Shown in pieces: positions 52,801 to 60,551 of a DNA stretch of 64,000 bases. Each line of letters begins with the position of its first letter. Position 1 is the stretch's first letter. The position numbers were made by a program, and so were the translations under genes. The stretch comes from Fen-330 sp050008465. GTDB lineage: Bacteria; Acidobacteriota; Terriglobia; Bryobacterales; Bryobacteraceae. The DNA is taken from NCBI GenBank assembly GCA_050008465.1, contig JBEKMO010000012.1:1-64000 (forward strand), given 5' to 3'. The notes beneath the pieces were generated by a model. The model saw only the letters and a program-made list of their open reading frames with translations. It did not search any database and was not told the origin of the DNA.

Positions 52801-53209
52801 GTATTCGAGCCAACTTGAACCGCACGAGCCGCGCATCGTTCCGGCCGAAGATCTGGGACCGGAGTATCCCATGGTTGCGCATCCGGAGCTTGTCTCCGAT
52901 TGGGAGCGGGTGTTTTACCAAGCCCTGTACAGGGCTGGCCTGAGGCCCGTACCGCAGTACGAGGAAGCGCCTTATTCGCTCGATTTCGCTCTGTTCGACG
53001 GCGAGCGCAAGCTGGATATCGAGGTCGACGGCGAGTATTACCATCGCAATTGGGACGGCGAGCTGTGCAGGCGGGACCAAATCCGCTCGCAACGGCTGAG
53101 CGACTTAGGCTGGGACATCATGCGGTTTTGGGTTTATGAGGTCCGTGACGATATGGACGGCTCCGTCCGCCGCGCACAGGCGTGGATGGCTGCGGGAGCC
53201 TGCGGATAA
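49886..53209 (+). CDS. SF1 helicase with winged-helix N-terminus and C-terminal Vsr/DUF559-like nuclease domain
   Basis: A 1,107-residue protein. Residues 1-60 form a winged helix (LLSEKPGLRAQQIAEALGID, GEVAQDNAYRWWLKVGG). The helicase core has Walker A GPPGTGKSQ (about 350), Walker B LVVIDEASQCDIAS (about 700), GDPLQLKHV, and the C-terminal RecA motifs TVHGFQGDERDVIFFSP and NLFNVAVTRARSELLVVGD (about 895-955), typical of the Dna2/UPF1-like SF1 group. The last 100 residues (YSLDFALFDGERKLDIEVDG with EYYHRNWDGELC after it) match the small PD-(D/E)xK nuclease fold of Vsr/DUF559, with Asp about 1033 and Glu about 1046. Helicase-nuclease fusions of this kind occur in anti-phage loci. It is the first of three same-strand cargo genes. 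Confidence 0.88.
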   Translation: MLQDKIRQLLSEKPGLRAQQIAEALGIDRTQVVTTLHGALAGEVAQDNAYRWWLKVGGPQAPGGAPAPRTFLANLCRYYLECLAHESGSGISIVTANAADYVPLSALPFACSAGKPPAADRAAKRMVQKVRREKGQLTLYVGYAIRLRTIRLRNEEETRIEPVLLYPIEETPEGNLDSIRPASGVPLFNLEVLKSLPAADSGNIIDEAIHLTEELGLANTDDDLPQWDEIVLRLQRCRPEWEWQEDLNPYALSTGLSFSELRAPGIYNRAVLFAGARSPFTYGLEIELRKLAQLGEEAIRDTALGLWLRDADIEAAPLEDRPILEVLPLNTEQRQSVVQGLSAPLTVVTGPPGTGKSQVVVSLLANMAWQGASVLFSSKNNHAVDVVESRVNDLGPYPLLLRLGKEEHHARIAQHLTAALAESSGADDSARYARLAQAHDEDRARFQRVQRDIADVVGIRNMVDELERAAEPARAAFGEKRFGGLRLPHADAIGRRLDGLAAALDGVRESGRPAMVRLVWDSVKGRRFARLAETTAALLPDAELLGVAPPAGRPGEDNLAVWESFHRTLSDRLEWGARIEAYKQSLERLRSATPIENLAADLTRIAGESAHDSLELWQSWLRLWPSRWNPQQRKLLSEYVSLLQMISSGGDYDEGAGRKVFRRYYSLFPKVAKLLPCWAVTSLSARGRLPFEPGFFDLVVIDEASQCDIASALPLLFRARRAVIIGDPLQLKHVSSMAPQQDRLLLAAHGLAEGRAAWAYSVNSLFDLARSLSRHEDIVNLRDHHRSHRDIIAFSNRHFYRGKLRIATDHDALNRPQLAGPAVRWIDVRGKVVRPAGGGALNAIEAEAVVAELRKLIVARGYNGAAGVVTPFRAQANRIRILVHRDQELSRRLASLQFVVDTVHGFQGDERDVIFFSPVVSAGVGESTLRFLKSHGNLFNVAVTRARSELLVVGDRQAALDSGVDYLASFAQYSSQLEPHEPRIVPAEDLGPEYPMVAHPELVSDWERVFYQALYRAGLRPVPQYEEAPYSLDFALFDGERKLDIEVDGEYYHRNWDGELCRRDQIRSQRLSDLGWDIMRFWVYEVRDDMDGSVRRAQAWMAAGACG

Positions 53210-53266
53210 TGGCCGCCACCCTGCGGCGATGCCGGCGCGCGTGGCATAATCTCAGGTTCTTCCATC

Positions 53267-55534
53267 GTGTCGAAACCGAGCAAGCAGGAGCGGCGCCAGC
53301 AGCAGTTAAAGCTGCGGCGCGACGCGGAGCGGCGTGAGTACGACCGTGAGGATTCCGCGCACCTGGTGCGCGAGGCTCGCTTTCTGTACGCGCGGGGCGA
53401 CGCGCCGGCCGCCCACCGCCTGGGCCGCAGGGCGCTGGCGCTGACGCCCGACTACGTGCCGGCGCTCGAGCTGCTCGGCCAGATTCACTTCGAAGCGGCC
53501 CAGTACGCGGACGCCGCCTACTACTACGGGCTGCTGCGGAAGCGCGTCGACGATCCGGGTGTGATCTACAACTTGGGGCTGGCGCACCAGTGCATGGGCC
53601 GGAACGAACAAGCGCTCGCCGAACTTCGCGAATTCCTCGACCGGACCCGGTCGTTTCCCGCAAAGAAGTGGCTCCCACTCCGCCAGACCGCGGTCCGGCT
53701 GGCCAAAGACCTGGAAGCGGCGCCGCCCGCGGTCCCCGAGACCGATGAACCAGCGAGAGCGAATCCCGATCCGGCGCCAGCGGCGGCGGAGCCCGAAACG
53801 GCGCCGGCGAGGACGGTGACCGTGGAGTTCCTGCCCACGGTCGTGCCGGACTTCTCCTCAGCCGCGTCAGGCCGGCTGGCCGACTACTTCCTGAAGCGGA
53901 AACTGCTCGAACTGCGTTTGGCGCAGAATTTCGACGACCTGGTCTGCCTGCCGCTCCTGCACGGCGTGGACAGCTACGCCTACCAGCACGAGACGGCGCG
54001 CAAGGTGCTGCGTCTATTCAAAGGCAGGGCGATTCTGGCCGACGAAGTAGGGCTTGGGAAAACCATCGAGGCCTGCCTGGTGCTCAAGGAATACTGGACG
54101 CGAGGGATGGCGCGCAGGGCGCTGATCCTGGTTCCGCCCTCCCTGGTTCCACAGTGGAAGGAAGAGCTGGCCGAGAAATTCGGCTTCGCGCCGGTCTCGC
54201 CGGATGGGGCCGAGTTCCGAAAAGACCCCACGCAGTTCTGGAGCCAGCAGCCCCTGATCGTGGCTTCCATCGCCACGGCCCGCCTGGAACCTCACGCTTC
54301 GGCGCTGGCGGTGCAGTTCTGGGACGTGCTGATCGTCGACGAGGCGCACTGTCTGAAGAACCAATCCAGCGCAAACTGGAAACTGGTCAACTCACTGCAA
54401 AAGAAGTTCCTGTTGTTGCTGACCGCCACGCCGGTAGAGAACAGCTTGACCGAACTGTACAACCTGGTCACTTTGTTGAAGCCGGGGCTGCTGGCCACCG
54501 AATCGGAATTCCGCAAGGTGCACGTGGCAGCGGGAAGGCCCAAGGCGCCGAAGAACCCGGAGCGGTTGCGAGCGCTGCTGGCCGAGGTCATGGTGCGGAA
54601 CACGCGCTCGGTGGCGGATGTGCGGCTGCCCAACCGCGTAGCCGCCAGCCTGGTGGTTCCGCCGTCGCCCGAGGAGGCGCGACTCTACGAAATGGTCACG
54701 GCGTTTGTGGCGGAACGGTACGAGGCGGGCGGGCAGCCGGCGTTTCTGCTGGGATCGCTGCAACGGCAGGCAGGCTCGAGCCCGCAGGCTCTGTGCCGCT
54801 CGGCTGGACGGGCCCTGGCCGCCGAGAACCGCTGGAGCGCGACGGACCGCCAGGAGCTGACGCGCATCCAGGAGGCGGCGGCCGAGATTCTCGAGGGCGG
54901 CAAGGGAGTGCAGTTGGGCCAGATGCTGGCCGCGCGGCAGGGCAAGGTGGTGGTATTCACCGAGTTCATCCCGACGCTGGAGCATCTGGGACAGATCTGT
55001 CGGCGGCACGGCGTTGCCTGCGTGCAATTCAGCGGCGAATTGTCGCGGGCGGAGAAAGACGCCGCCATCGCGCGGTTCCGGGACGACGTGGACGTACTGC
55101 TCTCGACCGGGGTGGGCGGCGAGGGCCGCAACCTGCAGTTCGCCAATACGGTGATCAATTTCGACCTGCCCTGGAACCCGATGCGGCTCGAACAGCGCAT
55201 TGGCCGCGTCCATCGGATCGGCCAGACCGCGGACGTGTTCGTCTTCAATTTCTGCCAGCGCGGCACGATCGAGGAACAGTTGCTGCGCGTGCTGCACGAC
55301 AAGGTGAACATGTTCGAGCTGGTGGTGGGTGAAATGGGCGCGATCCTGGGGAGCCTGGACGACAGCCGCGACTTCGGCGAACTGGTGCTGGAGCTGTGGG
55401 TCTCGGCCCGGCGCGACAACCGCATCGAGCCCGCGTTCGACGAGCTGGCGGAACAGTTGCTGGCCGCGCGCCATCATTACGCGCAGAGCAGCAAGCTGGA
55501 CGAGGCGCTCTTCCGCCGGGACTACGAGGTGTAG
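53267..55534 (+). CDS. TPR-containing SNF2-family helicase
   Basis: A 755-residue protein starting at GTG. The N-terminus is charged (SKQERRQQQLKLRRDAERRE), followed by TPR-like repeats at about 45-125 (RALALTPDYVPALELLGQIH, YNLGLAHQCMGRNEQALAEL) and a Pro/Ala linker. The SNF2 ATPase core has DEVGLGKTIEACL (about 260), LIVDEAHCLKN (about 356) and LLTATPVENSLTELYNLVTL. The second RecA lobe has STGVGGEGRNLQFANTVINF and QRIGRVHRIGQTADVFVFNF. Double-stranded DNA translocases of this family occur in DISARM, Zorya and related systems. It starts 57 bp after the SF1 gene and ends 2 bp before the next start. Confidence 0.9.
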   Translation: MSKPSKQERRQQQLKLRRDAERREYDREDSAHLVREARFLYARGDAPAAHRLGRRALALTPDYVPALELLGQIHFEAAQYADAAYYYGLLRKRVDDPGVIYNLGLAHQCMGRNEQALAELREFLDRTRSFPAKKWLPLRQTAVRLAKDLEAAPPAVPETDEPARANPDPAPAAAEPETAPARTVTVEFLPTVVPDFSSAASGRLADYFLKRKLLELRLAQNFDDLVCLPLLHGVDSYAYQHETARKVLRLFKGRAILADEVGLGKTIEACLVLKEYWTRGMARRALILVPPSLVPQWKEELAEKFGFAPVSPDGAEFRKDPTQFWSQQPLIVASIATARLEPHASALAVQFWDVLIVDEAHCLKNQSSANWKLVNSLQKKFLLLLTATPVENSLTELYNLVTLLKPGLLATESEFRKVHVAAGRPKAPKNPERLRALLAEVMVRNTRSVADVRLPNRVAASLVVPPSPEEARLYEMVTAFVAERYEAGGQPAFLLGSLQRQAGSSPQALCRSAGRALAAENRWSATDRQELTRIQEAAAEILEGGKGVQLGQMLAARQGKVVVFTEFIPTLEHLGQICRRHGVACVQFSGELSRAEKDAAIARFRDDVDVLLSTGVGGEGRNLQFANTVINFDLPWNPMRLEQRIGRVHRIGQTADVFVFNFCQRGTIEEQLLRVLHDKVNMFELVVGEMGAILGSLDDSRDFGELVLELWVSARRDNRIEPAFDELAEQLLAARHHYAQSSKLDEALFRRDYEV

Positions 55535-55536
55535 GC

Positions 55537-56640
55537 GTGCTTGGAATCGCAGAATGGGCGCGCGACCTGCTGCTCAGCCGCGGCGCGTTGGCGGACACCG
55601 AGGACGGCGACGCGGTCCGGGCGTTGCTACCCGAGGAGGTCGCGCGCACGCTGGGCGCCCAGGAGTGGTTGTCCCTCCGTTTCGGCGCAGGACCCGGCGC
55701 GGACGACGCGGGCGAATGGGTCGAGCGCTTGGGCGCCTTGCTGCCGGCCGGCCACATCGTTGCCGGCGCCCGGCCGCGGAACCCCGCTCCGGCATTCGCG
55801 CTCGACGCAGAGGCGGTGCTGTCGCACGGGCTGGTGATCCAGAACGGAATCTACCGCCGTCTCGAAGACTACGCCGCCCTGGCGAGCTACTGCGTGTTCG
55901 CGTTTGAGTACGCCGTCGAGTCCGACGATCGCAGCCTGGGGCTGGCCACCGTCTGCCTGAATGCGACCGCGCAGTCGGAGGTTCCCCAGCCGGAGAGTTT
56001 TGTGCAGGCTATTCGCGACAGCCTGGAGGAAGACCCTTCGGCGAGCGTCGCCGCGCAGGACCTGGTCCGGCTGTTCGCGGCGGCGGAGCGTGCCGCGCGG
56101 CGCCAAATCGGGAAGCACGCCGCGGGCCTGGAGGAGAGTGCGAACCGCCGGCTGGCGCGCGACATAGCGCGGGTGGAATCCTACTACGCGGGTCTCGCGG
56201 CGCAGATCGGCAAGCGGCTTGCCAGACGGTCAGCCGACCCCGAAGCCGCCGAGAAGGAACGGAACAGGGCGTTGGCGACGGCAGCCGACCGCGCCACCAA
56301 GATCGAGGACTTGGTCCGGAAATATTCGCTGAGGGTGCGGATCGGCCTGGCCGGCTGCCTTCTGCTGGCCCTGCCAGTCCGCGAGTTCCCGGTGCTCCTG
56401 ATCCGGAAGAAAGAAGAGCGGCGGCGGGTAGTGCACTGGAATCCGGTCCTGCGGCTTCTCGAGCCCCTGCTGTGCGAGGCTTGTTCCGGCCGCGCGCATC
56501 CCTTGTATCTCTGCGAGAGGGTACACTGCCTGTGCAAGGAGTGCTGGGCGCCCTGCCCTGCGTGCGGCAAGTCGTTCTGTCGGGTGTGCCAGACCCGCTG
56601 TCGGTGTGGCGGGAGCACGGCAAGTGGACCGCGGACGTGA
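55537..56640 (+). CDS. Cysteine-rich protein of unknown function, third member of the helicase module
   Basis: A 367-residue protein starting at GTG, 2 bp after the SNF2 stop. The first 220 residues are unrecognised (GIAEWARDLLLSRGALADTE, LSHGLVIQNGIYRRLEDYAA), with a coiled region at about 170-265. A hydrophobic stretch (VRIGLAGCLLLALPV) precedes a C-terminal zinc-finger region with twelve cysteines in about 46 residues, including CEAC, CLCKEC, CPAC, CRVC and CRCG, enough for three four-Cys sites. Tight spacing shows it functions with the SNF2 helicase. A recognition or adaptor role is possible but not shown. Confidence 0.75.
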   Translation: MLGIAEWARDLLLSRGALADTEDGDAVRALLPEEVARTLGAQEWLSLRFGAGPGADDAGEWVERLGALLPAGHIVAGARPRNPAPAFALDAEAVLSHGLVIQNGIYRRLEDYAALASYCVFAFEYAVESDDRSLGLATVCLNATAQSEVPQPESFVQAIRDSLEEDPSASVAAQDLVRLFAAAERAARRQIGKHAAGLEESANRRLARDIARVESYYAGLAAQIGKRLARRSADPEAAEKERNRALATAADRATKIEDLVRKYSLRVRIGLAGCLLLALPVREFPVLLIRKKEERRRVVHWNPVLRLLEPLLCEACSGRAHPLYLCERVHCLCKECWAPCPACGKSFCRVCQTRCRCGGSTASGPRT

Positions 56641-56662
56641 GAAGCTGGAGGCGCCCGCCGAT

Positions 56663-57211
56663 CTATCGCAGGCTCTGCTCGCGGAGCATCTCGATCCAAA
56701 GCCCGAGCGTCAGGTCGTGGTGCTCGACGTTCATGAGATAAGGACGCAGTTCCTGTTTATACCGCTGCTCCAGCGCGTCCGCATCGAGCGGCACGGCCCG
56801 GTCGAGATGCTTGATGTCCTCCCGATCGCGCCCCAGATTCCGCTCCAGCTTCGACAGCGCGAGATCGTATGCCTCGGCGCCCAGGAGGCGCAAGTTCGTA
56901 TACGCGCCCGGGAACATGGGGATCAGCCTTGCTTCGTACGCTTCCGGGAGACTGGCAACGCCAACATGTTGCAGATGGAGCCCAGTCCTTTTGTGAAGCG
57001 CGGAGCCTAGGCCGGCGAGCTCGAGCAGGTGTCTCATTTCCGTTTGAGGTACGACTGTCAGGAAGTCTACATCGGCGGTTGGGCGAGGCATGCTGTAAAG
57101 CAGGGAGATCACGAATCCGCCGATGCAGTGGAGTTCGACGGGCTCGGTCAGTCGCTCGTCTATTTCAGACAGAAACCTCTGCCAGGGCGCGGGAGGGAGG
57201 CTACGCTGCAT
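56663..57211 (-). CDS. DUF6036-like nucleotidyltransferase
   Basis: A 182-residue protein with a nucleotidyltransferase core: VELHCIGGFVISLLYSMPRP then TADVDFLTVVP (GG...DVD), followed by AYDLALSKLERNLGRDREDI, a stretch shared by DUF6036/AbiEii-like enzymes. It overlaps the upstream XRE gene by 11 bp, the arrangement of a regulator-toxin pair. The orientation and position match the AbiEii gene of island B. Confidence 0.8.
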   Translation of the reverse strand: MQRSLPPAPWQRFLSEIDERLTEPVELHCIGGFVISLLYSMPRPTADVDFLTVVPQTEMRHLLELAGLGSALHKRTGLHLQHVGVASLPEAYEARLIPMFPGAYTNLRLLGAEAYDLALSKLERNLGRDREDIKHLDRAVPLDADALEQRYKQELRPYLMNVEHHDLTLGLWIEMLREQSLR

Positions 57212-57887
57212 AGGGCAGAGCCTCCGGCCTCAGGTCGCTCAGGAGATTCCAGTGGGCAGCCGCTTGGGGCCGCGTCTTCCGTAGCCACTCCCTTTCAGCG
57301 GCCGAGAGGTTCTCCTGGCATAGGGTGTCCTCTCTTGCCAGCCTGGCACGCTGCAGCCGGGCGGCGACCCGGCTCAATACGGCCCCTGTCTCCCCGGCAT
57401 TTCTCCTAGTTACCGCAAGCTCGTGAGCTAAGCCCACGACAAAACCAAGGCGGTTCTGCAGATCACGGAGTTTCACCTCAGCGAGCACCCACTCCCAATC
57501 GAGATCGGGGTACTGAAGCACGAGCCATGGCAGCGCCTCTACGACGCGGGTCTCGAGGTCGTCGGAAAGGAGCGCCGACACCAGCACCGCGGCGGGGTTT
57601 CGCTTCCTTCGATGTCGCACATAGGCGAAGCCAGGATAACCGAGCGCCCCTAGCTGCCGAACAAGGGACGGGGAGCTGCCTGCTGACACAGCGTCCCTAT
57701 CGACAGGCAGCCCTGTTGGAGAAAGCCCCAGTAGAATGACAACTCTCTCGGCCAATGGAGCGGTCAGTTCTCGCTTGCCGCTCTCCAAGAGAGCCCAGTA
57801 GGCCTGGGACACGCCCAGCGTGTCCGCAACCTGCTGCTGCGTCTGGCCGCGAGCTTCTCGAGCGCGTCTCAGTTCGACCGGGGCCAT
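57201..57887 (-). CDS. XRE-family helix-turn-helix regulator, probable antitoxin
   Basis: A 228-residue protein with an XRE HTH at residues 5-55 (LRRAREARGQTQQQVADTLG, VSQAYWALLESGKRELTAPL). An unrecognised helical C-terminal domain follows (about 80-228), with AALRRVEALPWLVLQYPDLD-type helices and ARLQRARLAREDTLCQENL. I start at the ATG at 57887; a longer frame to 57950 would pass through the TATAAT promoter-like sequence. It precedes and overlaps the nucleotidyltransferase gene, so the two probably form an autoregulated toxin-antitoxin-like operon. Confidence 0.8.
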   Translation of the reverse strand: MAPVELRRAREARGQTQQQVADTLGVSQAYWALLESGKRELTAPLAERVVILLGLSPTGLPVDRDAVSAGSSPSLVRQLGALGYPGFAYVRHRRKRNPAAVLVSALLSDDLETRVVEALPWLVLQYPDLDWEWVLAEVKLRDLQNRLGFVVGLAHELAVTRRNAGETGAVLSRVAARLQRARLAREDTLCQENLSAAEREWLRKTRPQAAAHWNLLSDLRPEALPYAA

Positions 57888-57897
57888 GATCTGAATC

Positions 57898-57925
57898 TCA
57901 AAGTGATTATAACATGATCTGTAAT
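57898..57925 (-). promoter_or_regulatory. Promoter and operator-like sequence of the XRE operon
   Basis: On the minus strand a perfect TATAAT lies at 57911-57906, 19 bp before the XRE start, within an AT-rich imperfect palindrome running from ATTACAG to TTATAAT. No good -35 box is seen. The position suits autoregulation by the XRE protein. Confidence 0.45.
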
Positions 57926-57984
57926 AACCGGGGAAGGAGAGCGAACTCACGGCCTCACAGTCGCCATCGCCAGCGCCCGTCCCT

Positions 57985-58081
57985 CAGGTGCAACCAGGTG
58001 CAACGATGCAGAGGATCTGGAGGATTGGGAGGATTCAGAGGAACGCAGGTTGAATAACTTGCGTGTTTTCAATGCAGCTTC
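57985..58081 (+). repeat. Right-end block of island C
   Basis: The 97-nt block with exact tandem 10-mers CAGGTGCAAC at 57985-57994 and 57995-58004, the three GAGGATNNN 9-mers, and TTGCGTGTTTTCAATG before the core. It is the cleanest copy of the repeat array. Confidence 0.85.
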
Positions 58082-58108
58082 AGGGTTCGAATCCCTCTCT
58101 CTCCGCCA
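58082..58108 (+). repeat. att core copy 4, outer boundary of the array
   Basis: Exact 27-nt match to the tRNA-Ser 3' end. The sequence that follows (TCCTATTGAAAATACATAGC) is unlike the left-end leader and is probably the chromosomal DNA that originally followed the tRNA gene. Confidence 0.93.
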
Positions 58109-58469
58109 TCCTATTGAAAATACATAGCTTATTCTCATTCTTGTGTCAGGATCACGCCCTAGAGAGGGCGGGATTTGACTCCTCTCCACAGACCCCCAAC
58201 GCCTGCTGGCCGAAATGATTGAAGATTTGGAGCTCCCATAATCCCAAACAGTTCGGGACTTGCCGACCGTCCATTTCTATGTCGCGCACCCGAACGCAGC
58301 TTTCATCAGCTTTCAGGGTGCGGCCAACTGAATCTTGTGATAAACTGGTATCATTCTGGTTTAGAGGGGCGAGTCAACTGGACAAACCCTCGTGCGTTGC
58401 GCTGGGATTTCCGCCCGCGACGCTGCAATAACCGGCAGTCAAGAACGGTTTGACCTCTGGCGGAGAGCG
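58109..58469. other. 361-bp intergenic region downstream of the array
   Basis: No gene is seen. It starts with an AT-rich stretch unlike the islands. It contains a short hairpin at about 58156-58171 (CGCCCT AGAG AGGGCG) that could be a terminator. At 58338-58353 there is an inverted repeat TGATA-N6-TATCA that could be an operator for the following gene. Confidence 0.4.
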
Positions 58470-60551
58470 ATGAGCAACAGGATCTTCGGTCGTATCATTA
58501 GCGACCAGCTCGACTCGAGCGGCCGCAACGCACCTCTCGAGGGCTTCAGAGTCTCGATCTACTGGGGTAGCTTCAAGTTGAAATCCGACGAGTCGAAAGC
58601 CGGCGGGATTTTAGACTTCGAATATCGCCGGGACACGTCTGAACAGGGCCACCATCGCACGCTGGAACTCGTGGTTCAGGATAATGTCGGCCGTGAGGTG
58701 GCACGGAAGTCTATCGAGGACACTTCCAGCGAGACGCTCAGTATCTCCGACTTCGTCATTAAGGAAGTGGAAGCGAGAGGTTTCCTGGTCACGCTCGGAA
58801 CGGGCGAGACGGGGCCCTCGGGCGGCGGCTGGGGGCTCACCCAGGGCGCGACCGTGAAATTCCTCATCGATAACGAGGCGTTCCAGAAAGCCGCCCAGTT
58901 GTTTTTGGGGGCGAGGGATTCGATCTACTTTTCGCAGTTGTTCTTCCCCGTGCCGGACGTCTTCCACGCCGACGCGACCCAGGAAACGACCAACCTGATC
59001 TTCGATTTCCACCAGCGCGTGCCGGACGCCGATCATCTGCGCGCGGCGGGTGTCGGCGACTCCCGGCCGGAGCGGCTTCTGCTGGAAGCAGCCGACAGAG
59101 ACGTCGAGGTTCGAATCCTCCTGCACTCGTTCAAAGTTCCGTTATTCGTCAAGATCCTTGCGGGCCTCCTGATCTTTCCGTTCGCCGGCACGGACGGAAT
59201 TTCGGCGATAGAGGAACTTCTGAGCAACGAGTTTACCGACACCGACGAGGATAAGCAGTACTTCGCCCTGGCCGAGCGACCCGGCGTGAAGGTGCGCGCC
59301 TTCGAGCAGTCCGTCCTTTCGGCAGGCGTAATGCACCCCAAATTGATGATCGTCGATGGCGCTCGCGCCCTGAGCATCGGATCGCCGTTCGGCCAGAGTT
59401 ACATCGATTCGCACAGCCACTTCATCGATGCGCCGGTGCGCGGCGCCGCTCACGATTTCCCGAAGCACGACGCGGGTTTTATTGCCAAAGGGCCGGTGAT
59501 CGGCACGATGTACAACGCGCTGAAGCAGCTCTGGGATACGGCGGCGCCGGATGACAAGCTTCAGGACTACCCTCCGACACCTCCGGACTCTCATCACGGT
59601 GCTTCTACGCTGCCCGACGACGACTGGGACGCGGTCTGCTCCATTCAGATTGTGCGAACGCTGAGTGCCAGGAAGTTCCCCGACCAGCCCGACGGCGAGA
59701 AGGGGATTCTGGAGGCCTATCTCCGCGCGTTCAACATGGCCAAGGAATTCATTTACCTCGAGAACCAGTACTTCACGGACAACGCGATCGGGGACGCGCT
59801 GGTGGAGGCGATGAAGCACAACGATAAGCTCCAGACCATCATGCTTCTCAACATCCGGCCGGATGTCCCCTTCTATCCGTGGAAGCAGCGGCGGCTCATC
59901 CATTGCATTCGCAAAGGTCTCAGCAACGCACCCAACGGCGGAGCCGCGCGCTTTGGAGTCTTCACGCGCTGGAGCCACCAGGTGGGCACGCCGCGGCCGC
60001 AGTTATTGCCGATCTATATTCATGCCAAAGTGGGCATCGTCGACGATACCTGGTGCACGGTGGGTTCCGCGAATCTCGACGGGCTGTCGCTCGACTATTT
60101 CCTCCTGAATCCTTTTGTCGAACAACGGGCGATTGAACTCAACGCGATCATGCTGAACGGCGTAGAGGGCGCGCCTGCGAGCGAGGCCCCCGACATCCTG
60201 CGACGCAAGCTCTGGGCCGAGCACCTGGGCTATCGCGACAGTTCCGGCGCGCCCGATATAAACTCCGCCGACCTGAAATCCCCGCCGCAAGGCGGCTGGC
60301 TCCAACATTGGATCAACCGCGCCAAGGGAACTTTGAGTCAGCTCATCAACGACCCTACACAGCCGCTGACCGGGTCGGCTCAGGTGCTCCCCTGGCCGAC
60401 CGACAACACCACCCACAAAACGCCGCGGGACTATCTCGAGACTCTCGGCATTCATTCCTATGCCGTCGTGCCCCTGAAAGGGACGCAGGCATTCGACTTC
60501 AAAACCGGAGAGTGGAATCCGAAGTACAAAGCAGCCATGGACTACGACTAG
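58470..60551 (+). CDS. Phospholipase D-like protein with two HKD motifs
   Basis: A 693-residue protein started at the ATG with GGAG at 58462-58465; an upstream frame would add 26 unrelated residues. The two catalytic motifs are VMHPKLMIVDG (HxKx4D, about residue 290) and YIHAKVGIVDD with GSANLDG after it (about 520). The first 110 residues form a strand-rich domain (EGFRVSIYWGSFKLKSDESK, FEYRRDTSEQGHHRTLELVV) resembling transthyretin-like domains. The middle contains EFIYLENQYFTDNAIGDALV, a known PLD-family stretch. Substrates may be phospholipids or nucleic acids. No signal peptide is visible. The next gene starts directly after its stop codon. Confidence 0.88.
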   Translation: MSNRIFGRIISDQLDSSGRNAPLEGFRVSIYWGSFKLKSDESKAGGILDFEYRRDTSEQGHHRTLELVVQDNVGREVARKSIEDTSSETLSISDFVIKEVEARGFLVTLGTGETGPSGGGWGLTQGATVKFLIDNEAFQKAAQLFLGARDSIYFSQLFFPVPDVFHADATQETTNLIFDFHQRVPDADHLRAAGVGDSRPERLLLEAADRDVEVRILLHSFKVPLFVKILAGLLIFPFAGTDGISAIEELLSNEFTDTDEDKQYFALAERPGVKVRAFEQSVLSAGVMHPKLMIVDGARALSIGSPFGQSYIDSHSHFIDAPVRGAAHDFPKHDAGFIAKGPVIGTMYNALKQLWDTAAPDDKLQDYPPTPPDSHHGASTLPDDDWDAVCSIQIVRTLSARKFPDQPDGEKGILEAYLRAFNMAKEFIYLENQYFTDNAIGDALVEAMKHNDKLQTIMLLNIRPDVPFYPWKQRRLIHCIRKGLSNAPNGGAARFGVFTRWSHQVGTPRPQLLPIYIHAKVGIVDDTWCTVGSANLDGLSLDYFLLNPFVEQRAIELNAIMLNGVEGAPASEAPDILRRKLWAEHLGYRDSSGAPDINSADLKSPPQGGWLQHWINRAKGTLSQLINDPTQPLTGSAQVLPWPTDNTTHKTPRDYLETLGIHSYAVVPLKGTQAFDFKTGEWNPKYKAAMDYD

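Larger units (their letters stand above)
49070..58108 (+). mobile_element. Genomic island C (9.0 kb)
   Basis: Bounded by att core copies 3 and 4. Order: leader, integrase-like gene 3, three cargo genes (SF1 helicase-nuclease, TPR-SNF2 helicase, cysteine-rich protein), then an XRE/DUF6036 pair on the other strand next to the right end. The layout is the same as island B with different cargo. The sequence after core copy 4 is unlike the left end, so this is the outer edge of the array. Confidence 0.8.
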
